This document shows positions 1 to 5,903 of a DNA stretch of 7,081 bases, one piece after another. The DNA is taken from positions 1 to 7,081 of the forward strand of contig JAFDFV010000214.1 in the NCBI GenBank assembly GCA_019309665.1. The letters run 5' to 3'. The translations under genes and the position numbers were made by a program. How positions within the stretch are numbered: position 1 is the stretch's first letter; every line of letters starts with the position of its first letter. The notes beneath the pieces are model-generated. The model searched no databases. It was given only the letters and a program-made list of their open reading frames with translations, and had not been told where the DNA came from. The DNA comes from Deltaproteobacteria bacterium. Its GTDB lineage: Bacteria > Desulfobacterota > Desulfobacteria > Desulfobacterales > ETH-SRB1.

Positions 1-1441
1 GTTTTCTATCAATTTTCGGATTATTTAATACTGGAACCGTTGCGATTACTGAAAGCCCAAGAAAGGTCTCAACATCTTTTGCATCCCTGAATGATGAGTC
101 AAGAAACTCTAAAAGATAAATTATTCCACCACCAATAGCTATTCCTGCTGCAATGGCAAACAATAATAATCTTTTCATATTTGGCGATATGGGTTTTTCA
201 GGCACTCTTGCAGTATCAACAATGCGGAACTGTTCTCCCTTTTGTTTTTTCTCCATATTTACCGAAATTTCAGCTTCCAGCTTCCTGTTTAATAATGAAC
301 TGTATGAATCTTGTATGTTTTGATAGTCTCTTCTTAAAGATAAGAGTTCCTGTTCTCTTTTTGGTGTATCTTCAACAAGCTTTTCATAATAACGAATATT
401 ATCTGATAATTTTACAATATCTTCTTCCAAAGTCTTTATTTCTGTTTTTATTCCTTCACGTTGTCTTGTATATGTGTCGCTATAACTTATGCTGTTCTCT
501 GATGTTTCTAAATCTTCAGTCCCCTCTGATTTATTTTTGTTTTTTGAATCAAACTCATTGATAATCTTATTAAGCCTTATTACATCAGGGTGTCGATCAG
601 TATATTTTGCTTTGAGGCTTGCAAGCCTTTCTTTCATCTGGTCTATTTTAGATAAATATCCGGTTTGATTAGTACCAATAGTTAATGGAAAATTCTGTAT
701 TTCCGGCGATATTCTGTTTTCAAATTCGACAAGTCTGTTTTTCGCAACACTGAGGCTGCTTCTTTGTTCACTGAGCAGCTCTTGAAGTCTGTCTAAAATC
801 CTGAGATTAGTTTCAAGCTGTTCAGGCAGACCCCCCATATATTTCTGATTATATAGTTTAAGTACCTCTTCACGTTCCTCAAGACGCTCTGTCATAATTT
901 TAAGCTCATTTTCAAGAAAATCACTTGTACCAACAGCCTGAGTTTCCCTGAGCCTGAGATTTTCATCAATAAAAAAGCTTGCCAATGTATTTGCTATTTT
1001 TGCAATATTTTCAGGGGATTTCCCTTTTACTCTGATAGAAAAAGAATCAGCAACCCTGCTGGTCCTTGTAACATTAACGCTGATACTGTTCCGCAAGGTC
1101 GCTATCTTGTCTTCCATAAATATATTTTTATATTCAGGGCCTGAAAACAGGTTAAACTGTTCAATAATCTTTTCAAGATTGGTTCTACTCATAATCTGCT
1201 GTGATATAGTGCTTATTCTTGCTTCAACGCCGGCTGATACGATAGAACGTACATAATCTGTTGGGACTCTCTGCGGTTGTATGAGTATCAATGTGCCTGA
1301 ACTGTAAATCTTGGGTAGAGTTAAAGCAAAATAGATTCCTGTTATCATTGAAAGACAGAAAGGAATAATTATAAACCAGCGGCGTCTTAATAAAATATCA
1401 ACAAAATAGCCAAGTTTAATTGCTTCGGATTTATTTTGCAT
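1..1441 (-). CDS. Wzz/GumC-type polysaccharide chain-length determinant (XrtA/PEP-CTERM locus type), 3' end beyond window
   Basis: Inner-membrane polysaccharide co-polymerase that sets exopolysaccharide chain length together with a Wzy-type polymerase. I translated 480 codons with no internal stop; the frame runs off the left edge. A Wzz N-terminal domain has a first membrane segment at about residues 22-40 (RWFIIIPF...), followed by the IQPQRVPTDYVRS stretch typical of the PEP-CTERM subfamily. A long coiled-coil periplasmic region (about 170-400) contains YTDRHPDV (280-287). A GNVR-like segment leads to VPEKPISPN (413-421), and a second membrane segment lies at about 425-444, followed by LDSSFRDAKDVETFLG. 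Family members are about 500 residues, so only a short tail is missing; no tyrosine-kinase domain is visible. The ATG at 1441-1439 is preceded by GAGGA about 12 bases upstream. It is divergent from the response regulator. The family call is firm; the XrtA assignment is by resemblance, since no sortase or PEP-CTERM protein lies in the window. Confidence 0.92.
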   Translation of the reverse strand, partial: MQNKSEAIKLGYFVDILLRRRWFIIIPFCLSMITGIYFALTLPKIYSSGTLILIQPQRVPTDYVRSIVSAGVEARISTISQQIMSRTNLEKIIEQFNLFSGPEYKNIFMEDKIATLRNSISVNVTRTSRVADSFSIRVKGKSPENIAKIANTLASFFIDENLRLRETQAVGTSDFLENELKIMTERLEEREEVLKLYNQKYMGGLPEQLETNLRILDRLQELLSEQRSSLSVAKNRLVEFENRISPEIQNFPLTIGTNQTGYLSKIDQMKERLASLKAKYTDRHPDVIRLNKIINEFDSKNKNKSEGTEDLETSENSISYSDTYTRQREGIKTEIKTLEEDIVKLSDNIRYYEKLVEDTPKREQELLSLRRDYQNIQDSYSSLLNRKLEAEISVNMEKKQKGEQFRIVDTARVPEKPISPNMKRLLLFAIAAGIAIGGGIIYLLEFLDSSFRDAKDVETFLGLSVIATVPVLNNPKIDRK

Positions 1442-1673
1442 GGAGTTATGTTTTCCTCAGCCTTAAAATTTTGTAACGAGTGCAGATATCCCCATTTAGA
1501 GAATAATGACCTTAAATAATCTCTGCGAGCCTGATTTGTAAATTTCTATTTAATTCTTTGATTTATAAATTACGAGCAAATTACATGCCTTTTGCCTTAA
1601 TTATTCACCAAGTCGTCAAGTAAAAATAACCTATACATCTTGCTTGCCCTTTTTGATTGTTTTCTGTGTTCCG

Positions 1674-1717
1674 TCAAGGCCCACATAACTCGTTATGCGC
1701 GTCTTAACGCGCCTTGA
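1674..1717. repeat. Nested inverted repeats (three stems in 44 bp)
   Basis: Outer arms TCAAGGC (1674-1680) and GCCTTGA (1711-1717) are perfect reverse complements. Between them lie CATAAC-TC-GTTATG (1684-1697) and GCGCGT-CTTA-ACGCGC (1697-1712), both perfect. The outer and the second inner stem share bases, so they are alternative folds. The short loops and GC-rich stem stand out in an AT-rich region. It could be part of a decayed mobile element, a protein site or an attenuator-like structure; nothing in the sequence decides which. Confidence 0.5.
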
Positions 1718-1812
1718 AAACAAACAAAATTACGGCGCAATCTGTACAACTTATTTATACTCGGCTCCTAAACGCTGATATGTTGTGTGTGTTGATTCCA
1801 ATTATTAGCATT

Positions 1813-1838
1813 AGGAACGAAATAGCTTCCCCGTTCCT
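1813..1838. repeat. Inverted repeat with 12-base loop
   Basis: AGGAACG (1813-1819) and CGTTCCT (1832-1838) are perfect reverse complements around a 12-base spacer. It is followed directly by two direct copies of TTAGCAACA at 1838 and 1861. Role unknown; it may belong to the same decayed sequence as the nested repeats at 1674-1717. Confidence 0.35.
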
Positions 1839-1894
1839 TAGCAACAATTTATATTACATGTTAGCAACATTTTTCTCAACATTATATATTTTTT

Positions 1895-1935
1895 TTTCAT
1901 AACTATATGAAATTTATTTCATAATTATTATGAAA
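1895..1935. promoter_or_regulatory. Two tandem palindromes TTTCAT-N6/7-ATGAAA, operator-like
   Basis: Copy 1 (1895-1912) is TTTCAT, six bases, ATGAAA. Copy 2 (1917-1935) is TTTCAT, seven bases, ATGAAA. Their centres are about 22 bp apart, close to two helical turns, and they sit about 120-160 bp upstream of the response-regulator start. Paired dimer sites at this distance are typical of upstream activator or operator sites for helix-turn-helix dimers such as NtrC-family activators. The bound protein is unknown, and AT-richness raises the chance of coincidence. Confidence 0.4.
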
Positions 1936-2057
1936 ATTTATTTATTTTTGAATATTGAATATTTACAGTTGTTGTTATAACAGAAAAAATCTGCTTGCTA
2001 ATTATAATAACATACTATATATATTTAATTTATTACTTAAATTAAAGGGTTAAATAT

Positions 2058-2432
2058 ATGACAAATCCATACAAAATTTTAATTATTGATGATAATGAAG
2101 AAGTTCTTAACGTCCTTTATAATTTTTTCAGAAAGAAAAAATATGACGTTGCGTCTGCTTCTAATGGCCTGGATGGATTAAAATTGTTTGAAGAAGATGG
2201 ATTTGATTTAGTTATTACAGATCTTGTCATGCCCAATATAAGTGGTGTCGCAATAATAACAATTGTAAAGCGAAAATACCCTGATATGCCGGTTATAGCT
2301 ATAACTGGATGGGGAGAGCATCCGGAAGCTTTAGCGATAGAATCACATGCTGATCTGGTATTTAAAAAACCTTTTGAGCTTCCTGAGCTTGATAAAGCGA
2401 TTACCGATCTTCTTTCCAAAAAAAAAGGCTAA
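2058..2432 (+). CDS. Stand-alone receiver-domain response regulator
   Basis: A 124-residue CheY-like receiver domain with no output domain. The acidic pair is D11-D12, the phosphoacceptor is D55 (in VITDLVMP), the switch threonine is T83 (AITGWG) and the conserved lysine is K104 before P105. All key residues for phosphorylation by a histidine kinase are therefore present. AAGGG at 2045-2049, eight bases before the ATG, is a good ribosome site. The protein ends right after the last helix of the fold with a short SKKKG tail. The next gene on the same strand is a sigma-54 activator that lacks a receiver domain, so the two together equal an NtrC/PrsR-type regulator. It may phospho-signal to that partner or to another protein. 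No histidine kinase is in the window. Confidence 0.94.
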   Translation: MTNPYKILIIDDNEEVLNVLYNFFRKKKYDVASASNGLDGLKLFEEDGFDLVITDLVMPNISGVAIITIVKRKYPDMPVIAITGWGEHPEALAIESHADLVFKKPFELPELDKAITDLLSKKKG

Positions 2433-2461
2433 GAGTTTGCCATGAAATAAGCATTACATGA

Positions 2462-2576
2462 GAGCCAATTTCAAAACGTCCCATTTTGCCCAATCTCTGC
2501 GTCAGGCTCAAATTTTAATCCTCGAAATACTAAATGTATTCCTGTGGTTAAAATTTTCGCCTTCCTTGACCTTGTG
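2462..2576. repeat. Palindromic element (MITE-like, apparently one arm missing) between receiver and sigma-54 activator genes
   Basis: A cruciform-forming stretch. The outer stem is GTCA (2501-2504) with TGAC (2567-2570). The middle stem is AAATTTTAA (2510-2518) with TTAAAATTT (2548-2556), and the tip is AATAC-TAAAT-GTATT (2526-2540). The flank at 2462-2492 (GAGCCAATTTC...) looks like the outer arm of such elements, but no reverse-complement mate follows the stem, so I infer truncation. Its right part, CGCCTTCCT (2558-2566) then CCTTGTG (2570-2576), recurs in the element at 3639-3744. No ORF lies inside. It could act as a transcript hairpin between the two regulator genes. Confidence 0.55.
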
Positions 2577-2598
2577 TAAAGCATAGAAGAAAAAATAT

Positions 2599-3630
2599 AT
2601 GGGCCCCACTTTAATTGGTACAAGCAAAAATATTATAAGAATAAGAGAACTTATTAAACACGTTGCAGGAACTGGTTTAAATATTGTAATTTCAGGTGAG
2701 ACCGGGGTAGGAAAAGAAGTCATTGCACAAAAACTGTATGAAAGCTCTCCAAGAAAAGGCAAGCCTTTCATAAAAATTAATTGTGCGGCATTGCCCGAGG
2801 GATTACTGGAAAGCGAACTTTTTGGTTATGAACGTGGTGCATTTACCGGCGCAGAAAGAAAAAAAAGAGGAAAATTCAAAATAGCTCATGAAGGAGTTTT
2901 GTTTTTAGATGAAATCGGCGATATGTCTGTTTCGCTTCAGTCCAAACTTCTTCATGTGCTTCAGAGTGGGGAGTTTGCCCCTCTCGGATCTGAAAAAGAA
3001 ATAAAGACCGATACCTGGGTAATAGCTGCTACAAATCATGATCTTGAGCAAGACCTGAAAAATGGCAAATTCAGAGAAGATTTATATTACAGACTAAACA
3101 TTATAAAGATTCATATATCTCCGCTTCGTGAGAGGGTTGAAGATATACCACTATTAATTGAATATTATATAAAAATATACAATTCGCAATTTGTAAGCAA
3201 GAATCTTATAAAACCGAATAAAAACATTATGGAGAAGTTACTATCATATCACTGGCCAGGTAATGTTAGACAGCTCCAGAATGTATTGAAAAGATCTATT
3301 GTTTTAAACGACTGGGAAAAAATTATTGAAGAATTTCCAACCAGTATTGATAATGCTAAAGAAGATTTAATTACGTCTGAATTGCCACCGGAAAAATTCA
3401 CACCTGTTGCTGATTTTATTAACTTTGAAGGTGGAAATTCACCTGATCTTGCATCTTTTTCTCTTAAAAAAATAAGGAAAAATATTACAGATAAGGTTGA
3501 AAAAGAGGTTATATCTTATGTTCTATGTAAAACAGGATGGAACCGGAGCAATGCAGCTAAAATTTTAAAAATCAGTTATAAAACCCTCCTGTATAAAATT
3601 AGCGACCTTAATATTGCCCCACCTCAATAG
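2599..3630 (+). CDS. Sigma-54-dependent transcriptional activator (AAA+ plus Fis-type HTH, no receiver domain)
   Basis: A bacterial enhancer-binding protein of 343 residues that uses ATP to remodel sigma-54 RNA polymerase. It has Walker A GETGVGKE (33-40), the sigma-54 contact loop GAFTGA (80-85), Walker B LFLDEIGD (101-108), likely arginine fingers at R159 and R165 (FREDLYYRLN), WPGNVRQL (219-226) and a C-terminal helix-turn-helix around 314-335 (WNRSNAAKILKISYKTLLYKI). The protein begins only four residues before the AAA+ domain, so there is no regulatory N-terminal domain, as in PspF. An in-frame TAG at 2584-2586 excludes an upstream extension, and only a weak GAAGA ribosome site (2586-2590) precedes the ATG. 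The stand-alone receiver upstream is the obvious regulatory partner. The targets could be the adjacent polysaccharide or secretion genes; this is inference. Confidence 0.94.
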   Translation: MGPTLIGTSKNIIRIRELIKHVAGTGLNIVISGETGVGKEVIAQKLYESSPRKGKPFIKINCAALPEGLLESELFGYERGAFTGAERKKRGKFKIAHEGVLFLDEIGDMSVSLQSKLLHVLQSGEFAPLGSEKEIKTDTWVIAATNHDLEQDLKNGKFREDLYYRLNIIKIHISPLRERVEDIPLLIEYYIKIYNSQFVSKNLIKPNKNIMEKLLSYHWPGNVRQLQNVLKRSIVLNDWEKIIEEFPTSIDNAKEDLITSELPPEKFTPVADFINFEGGNSPDLASFSLKKIRKNITDKVEKEVISYVLCKTGWNRSNAAKILKISYKTLLYKISDLNIAPPQ

Positions 3631-3638
3631 ATTAAAGC

Positions 3639-3744
3639 TATAGACTTTCAGATAATTAATTTCACTGTGTTATCAGTCGTCGACGTATAACTAATACGCC
3701 TTCCTCCTTCTAGCCTTGTGAAATTAATTATCTGAAAGTCTATA
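3639..3744. repeat. Perfect 27-bp inverted-repeat element (MITE-like) in a convergent gap
   Basis: The arm at 3639-3665 (starts TATAGACTTT, ends TTTCAC) is an exact reverse complement of 3718-3744. The 52-base interior holds the hairpin CGTAT-AACTA-ATACG (3684-3698) and CGCCTTCCT followed by CCTTGTG, modules also present at 2521-2576. It begins 9 bases after the stop of the sigma-54 activator and ends 58 bases before the stop of the convergent small exported protein. It could fold into a long hairpin in either transcript and so act as a two-way terminator, although a clean U-tract is lacking. The length and perfection of the arms fit a non-autonomous transposable element better. Confidence 0.8.
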
Positions 3745-3802
3745 AAAATCTTCGATTTTGTGAATAGCCCAATTTCTGATTTCAACGTTCCGTGAACGCT
3801 TA

Positions 3803-4162
3803 CTACTTATTTAATGTTGTATTTTTTGTATCTTCTTTAACAAGAATTGATAGAAGACGGATAATTTCTTTGTTTTGCTTCATTATTTCATCATATTTTT
3901 TGAGCATTTCATTATACTTAACAAGCAGTTCCTGATTATTTTTGTATAATAAACTTAGTGCTTTTGTTGTATAGAATGATCCAACGGCGAGCTGCCCAAA
4001 TTTATAGTCGGTATCTACCGAGCTATTGGGTGGAGGAATCATTGCTTGATATTCATTACCAAAGTTTTCTATAAGTTCATCCATGGGGTCACAAATAGCT
4101 GCTTGAGGAAAAACAAGTATTATAAATATAAGGGCAACAAAAGTAATAGATTTTCCTTTCAT
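3803..4162 (-). CDS. Small exported protein of unknown function, last gene of the secretin/pseudopilin operon
   Basis: A 119-residue protein with a signal peptide: MKGK, a hydrophobic core at about 5-19, and a probable cleavage site near QAAIC-DP at about 24/25. The cysteine lacks a proper lipobox (isoleucine at -1), so it is probably not a lipoprotein. The mature part has a short proline stretch (MIPPPN) and a C-terminal helical region rich in K, E, L, Y and N at about 72-110 that could form a coiled coil. It overlaps the upstream pseudopilin gene by four bases (ATGA) and has its own AAAGGA ribosome site about 7 bases before the ATG, so it is translated as part of the operon. I do not recognise a family. 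The position suggests a periplasmic accessory protein of the secretion machine. Confidence 0.75.
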   Translation of the reverse strand: MKGKSITFVALIFIILVFPQAAICDPMDELIENFGNEYQAMIPPPNSSVDTDYKFGQLAVGSFYTTKALSLLYKNNQELLVKYNEMLKKYDEIMKQNKEIIRLLSILVKEDTKNTTLNK

Positions 4163-4641
4163 TTTTTTTCCTTTCTTGAGGTACCGGGCAAAAAAACGAA
4201 CTTCCAGTCAGCATATGTTTTAGCTTTTTCAAAATCAAAATATTCTGAAGGAAAATTTCCGACTTTGATGGGCTTCTTTTTACTTCTACTAAACACACCT
4301 TTAATACCTCCCTTAGAATCACTGACCAAAGCCCATTCCCCATCTTCAGCCATGGGGTCTAAATAAATTTTCCTGATATGTCTACGGGTAGCTAAATATC
4401 GTTCATCCTTTATAAGAGATTGCAAACTCCGTGGATAAGCGGTAGTTCTACCAGCAGGAGCACTTTTATAATATGATTCTATCGCTCGCCTAATTTTATC
4501 ACCCCTGAATATGAGTTCCTTTTCACGTTCTCTTTGGATGACTGTACTCCAGTATTTACTAGCGGCAGTCAAGGAAATGCTTAAAATTACGACTATAATT
4601 AAAGCACCTAGATATGTAAAACCTTGCCTGTTTTTCACCAT
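4159..4641 (-). CDS. Pseudopilin C: type II secretion/pilus-like protein with atypical prepilin motif
   Basis: A 160-residue membrane-anchored pseudopilin. The N-terminus MVKNRQG-FTYLGALIIVVILS has the basic leader, the G7/F8 cleavage position and the hydrophobic helix (about 9-29) of class III prepilins. Position +5 of the mature protein is glycine (G12) instead of the near-invariant glutamate. A helix with QREREKELIFRGDKIRRAIESYY follows, then the DPM-x-EDGEWAL motif also seen in pseudopilin A, GVFSRSKKKPIK and YADWKFVF. I recall this arrangement from a distinct pseudopilin family encoded beside GspD-like secretins. The start overlaps the pseudopilin B stop by seven bases (ATGGTGA), which implies translational coupling, because no clear ribosome site is present. 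It would be processed by a prepilin peptidase encoded elsewhere. Confidence 0.86.
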   Translation of the reverse strand: MVKNRQGFTYLGALIIVVILSISLTAASKYWSTVIQREREKELIFRGDKIRRAIESYYKSAPAGRTTAYPRSLQSLIKDERYLATRRHIRKIYLDPMAEDGEWALVSDSKGGIKGVFSRSKKKPIKVGNFPSEYFDFEKAKTYADWKFVFLPGTSRKEKK

Positions 4642-5021
4642 TCATTATAAGGAGTACCATTCAGGCTCACATAGTCGCTTCCGCTGTGAACGTCATATAC
4701 TCCCCCCTCTTCTTCATCACCCTCAGGTGGAATAATAATCCATGTTGATGCGGATTTGGTAAATGGATCAATTGGTACTGCTCTTATATATTTTTCTTCT
4801 GCAAGAGCTTCAAGATCGTCCGGATATTTCCCGTAATCAGCATAAAACTGATCTATAACGTCTCTCATTACAAAAAGAGAACGCCGAAGAGACGTTTCCT
4901 GTGCTCTTATGCGAGATTTCAAAAAATTGGGTTGAGCAATTGAAGCTAAAATTCCAATAATTGCAATTACAATTAACAGCTCTATCAGGGTGAATCCTTT
5001 ATGATCTTTTTTAAGTGACAT
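4635..5021 (-). CDS. Pseudopilin B: GspG-like prepilin with N-terminal methylation motif
   Basis: A 128-residue pseudopilin with a textbook class III leader: KKDHKG-FTLIELLIVIAIIGILA, cleavage G9/F10, glutamate E14 at +5, and a membrane helix at about 11-31. A mostly helical stretch (SLRRSLFVMRDVIDQFYADYGKYPDDLEAL) and a short C-terminal domain with DPFTKS and VYDVHSGSDYVSLNGTPYNEW follow, as in GspG/PulG-type major pseudopilins. Pseudopilin A ends in a closely similar YDIYS...W motif. It should form the short periplasmic fibre that works with the secretin. No ribosome site is visible before the ATG (upstream bases are AATATACTAAT), which is unusual because the next gene upstream is 392 bases away. 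The gap holds an inverted-repeat element. Confidence 0.93.
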   Translation of the reverse strand: MSLKKDHKGFTLIELLIVIAIIGILASIAQPNFLKSRIRAQETSLRRSLFVMRDVIDQFYADYGKYPDDLEALAEEKYIRAVPIDPFTKSASTWIIIPPEGDEEEGGVYDVHSGSDYVSLNGTPYNEW

Positions 5022-5413
5022 ATTAGTATATTGATTAATCGGTTTAAACCATTACCTCTGGTAGTGGTACCATAAGGTTTTACCGTTACAGTAATTATTT
5101 AAGAGTGCCTAAAGTGAGCTAAAGTGCCTAAAATGCCTAAAGTTAAGGAATCCTGCCATTTTATATCTGCATGCCTGCCTCCGGCTTGTAGAGCCTGGGT
5201 TTCTCTATGCCCTCAACGTACTGGCAAGAGAGTGATTGAAAATCCTTCCGATTTTGGTTGTCAATCAGCGCGCCGAAGGCGTACCACAACTTTAGGCGCT
5301 TTAGCTCACTTTAGGCATTTTAGGCACTTAGCAGTGTGTCAGGGTACCCTTGAGGACTAATGTAAGCAAGCCATCTCCTGGGGTGGCAATTTGACTTATT
5401 CCCCAAATATATA
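5022..5413. other. 392-bp gap inside the secretin/pseudopilin operon
   Basis: No gene is convincing here. It contains the palindrome GGTTTAAACC (5041-5050), a near-perfect hairpin CCATTACC-TCT-GGTAGTGG (5049-5067), the large inverted-repeat element at 5105-5327, and the palindrome GGGTACCC (5342-5349). Every other junction in the operon is 22 bases or less, or an overlap, so this gap most likely arose from insertion of the element. Whether transcription reads through is unknown. Confidence 0.6.
5105..5327. repeat. Inverted-repeat element with arms built of shuffled 9-10-bp units
   Basis: The left arm (5105-5144) reads as units GTGCCTAAA, GTGAGCTAAA, GTGCCTAAA, ATGCCTAAAGTT. The reverse complement of the right arm (5288-5327) reads GTGCCTAAA, ATGCCTAAA, GTGAGCTAAA, GCGCCTAAAGTT. 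Both arms are 40 bases and made of the same units in different order. The 143-base interior is richer in G and C than its surroundings and includes a smaller stem: TGATTGA (5233-5239) with TCAATCA (5261-5267), and AAATC with GATTT inside it. There is no transposase ORF. It looks like a non-autonomous element or MITE inserted between pseudopilin genes A and B. Confidence 0.75.
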
Positions 5414-5881
5414 TTACCAATCCTTATAATAACTACCATCAAGTGCTTGTTTATCACTTTTTGAGTAAATATCATATACATCCTGTTCACCCCAAATAAT
5501 ACTGTCAGGTTCATCGGAGTATGACCTGAGTCCCCATTCACCATCATCTGACATAGGATCTTTGGGTATTCTCCTAAGAAATTTTATTTTGAAAGGCACG
5601 ATATCCTTAAGCATTATCCCTTCTACTAGTACCTCCAGATTTTTTGGATACCCTCTTGAAACAGCATCTTTGGAAATTTTTCCCTCGTCCACAAATTTTT
5701 TATATTCATCAAGAGCATTCCTGACAACTCTCAGATTCTGCTTGAGTTCCAACTCCCTGGTCCTTGTATATGTTATTTTTGATAATGGTAAAATCCCGGT
5801 TGCCAGAATAGACAAAATTGCCATGGTCACCATTAATTCTATAAGTGTGACGCCATTGCACTTGCGAATTAAGCCAAACAA
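5414..5881 (-). CDS. Pseudopilin A: type II secretion/type IV pilus-like prepilin, TTG start
   Basis: A 155-residue pseudopilin. The longest frame opens at 6061, inside the secretin gene, and would put 60 unlikely residues before the leader. I choose TTG at 5881-5879 because GGAGG (5892-5888) lies six bases before it and this leaves a normal short leader, MFGLIRKCNG. The motif is NG-VTLIELMVTMAILSILA, with cleavage G10/V11, valine instead of phenylalanine at +1, and glutamate E15 at +5; the membrane helix is about 12-33. Downstream are RELELKQNLRVVRNALDEYKK, FLRRIPKDPM-SDDGEWGLRSY and the C-terminal VYDIYSKSDKQALDGSYYKDW. The gene starts 22 bases after the secretin stop, so it is in the same operon. 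Its role is a minor or major fibre subunit of the secretion machine. Confidence 0.91.
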   Translation of the reverse strand: MFGLIRKCNGVTLIELMVTMAILSILATGILPLSKITYTRTRELELKQNLRVVRNALDEYKKFVDEGKISKDAVSRGYPKNLEVLVEGIMLKDIVPFKIKFLRRIPKDPMSDDGEWGLRSYSDEPDSIIWGEQDVYDIYSKSDKQALDGSYYKDW

Positions 5882-5887
5882 AATTAT

Positions 5888-5892
5888 CCTCC
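5888..5892 (-). promoter_or_regulatory. Ribosome binding site that fixes the TTG start of pseudopilin A
   Basis: GGAGG on the minus strand lies six bases upstream of TTG 5881-5879 and between the secretin stop (5904-5906) and that codon. It is the strongest Shine-Dalgarno sequence in the window and argues against the longer start at 6061, which would overlap the secretin gene by about 158 bases. Confidence 0.8.
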
Positions 5893-5903
5893 AAGTGCAA
5901 AAT

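Larger units (their letters stand above)
1442..2057. other. 616-bp divergent intergenic region without a convincing gene
   Basis: This gap separates the chain-length determinant (minus) from the response regulator (plus), so both promoters should lie here. It is AT-rich, above all from 1860 to 2057. I see no ORF with a plausible ribosome site and protein-like composition. The visible structures are nested inverted repeats at 1674-1717, a hairpin at 1813-1838, two direct copies of TTAGCAACA (1838-1846 and 1861-1869) and two tandem palindromes at 1895-1935. I found no sigma-54 promoter (GG, ten bases, GC) on the plus strand between 1860 and 2057, because no suitable GG occurs there. TTGCTA followed about 15 bases later by TATATA (near 1996-2022) could be a sigma-70 promoter but is weak evidence in such AT-rich DNA. 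Confidence 0.6.

Noticed and set aside
181..561. Plus-strand ORF of 126 codons
   Set aside because: It lies wholly antisense to the well-supported chain-length determinant, is rich in F, L, C and Y without domain structure, and has no ribosome site.
1455..1500. Sigma-54 promoter for the chain-length determinant on the minus strand (TGGGGATATCTGC)
   Set aside because: The GG and GC elements are eight bases apart instead of ten, so it does not fit the -24/-12 rule.
1674..1717. Integron attC-like site
   Set aside because: CATAAC...GTTATG and TTAACGC resemble core-site pieces, but GTTATGC does not fit the GTTRRRY core well, and there is no integrase or cassette arrangement.
1714..1902. 62-codon ORF in the divergent intergenic region
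   Set aside because: It starts inside the nested inverted repeats, has no ribosome site, and its composition reflects AT-rich DNA. Kept as non-coding.
3803..4162. Small exported protein as a lipoprotein
   Set aside because: The cysteine near the signal-peptide end is preceded by isoleucine at -1 (AAIC), which is not a valid lipobox.
4046..4366. Plus-strand ORF antisense to the operon, plus similar opposite-strand frames at 4511-4735, 5562-5921, 6226-6477 and 6606-6977
   Set aside because: They are shadows of pseudopilin and secretin genes on the other strand; no family features or ribosome sites.
5041..5067. Terminator between pseudopilins A and B
   Set aside because: The CCATTACC-TCT-GGTAGTGG hairpin has no adjacent U-tract in the minus-strand transcript, and the following gene appears to belong to the same operon.
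5124..5360. 78-codon ORF spanning the inverted-repeat element
   Set aside because: It begins in one repeat arm and runs through the other, so both ends are encoded by repeat units; no protein-like features.
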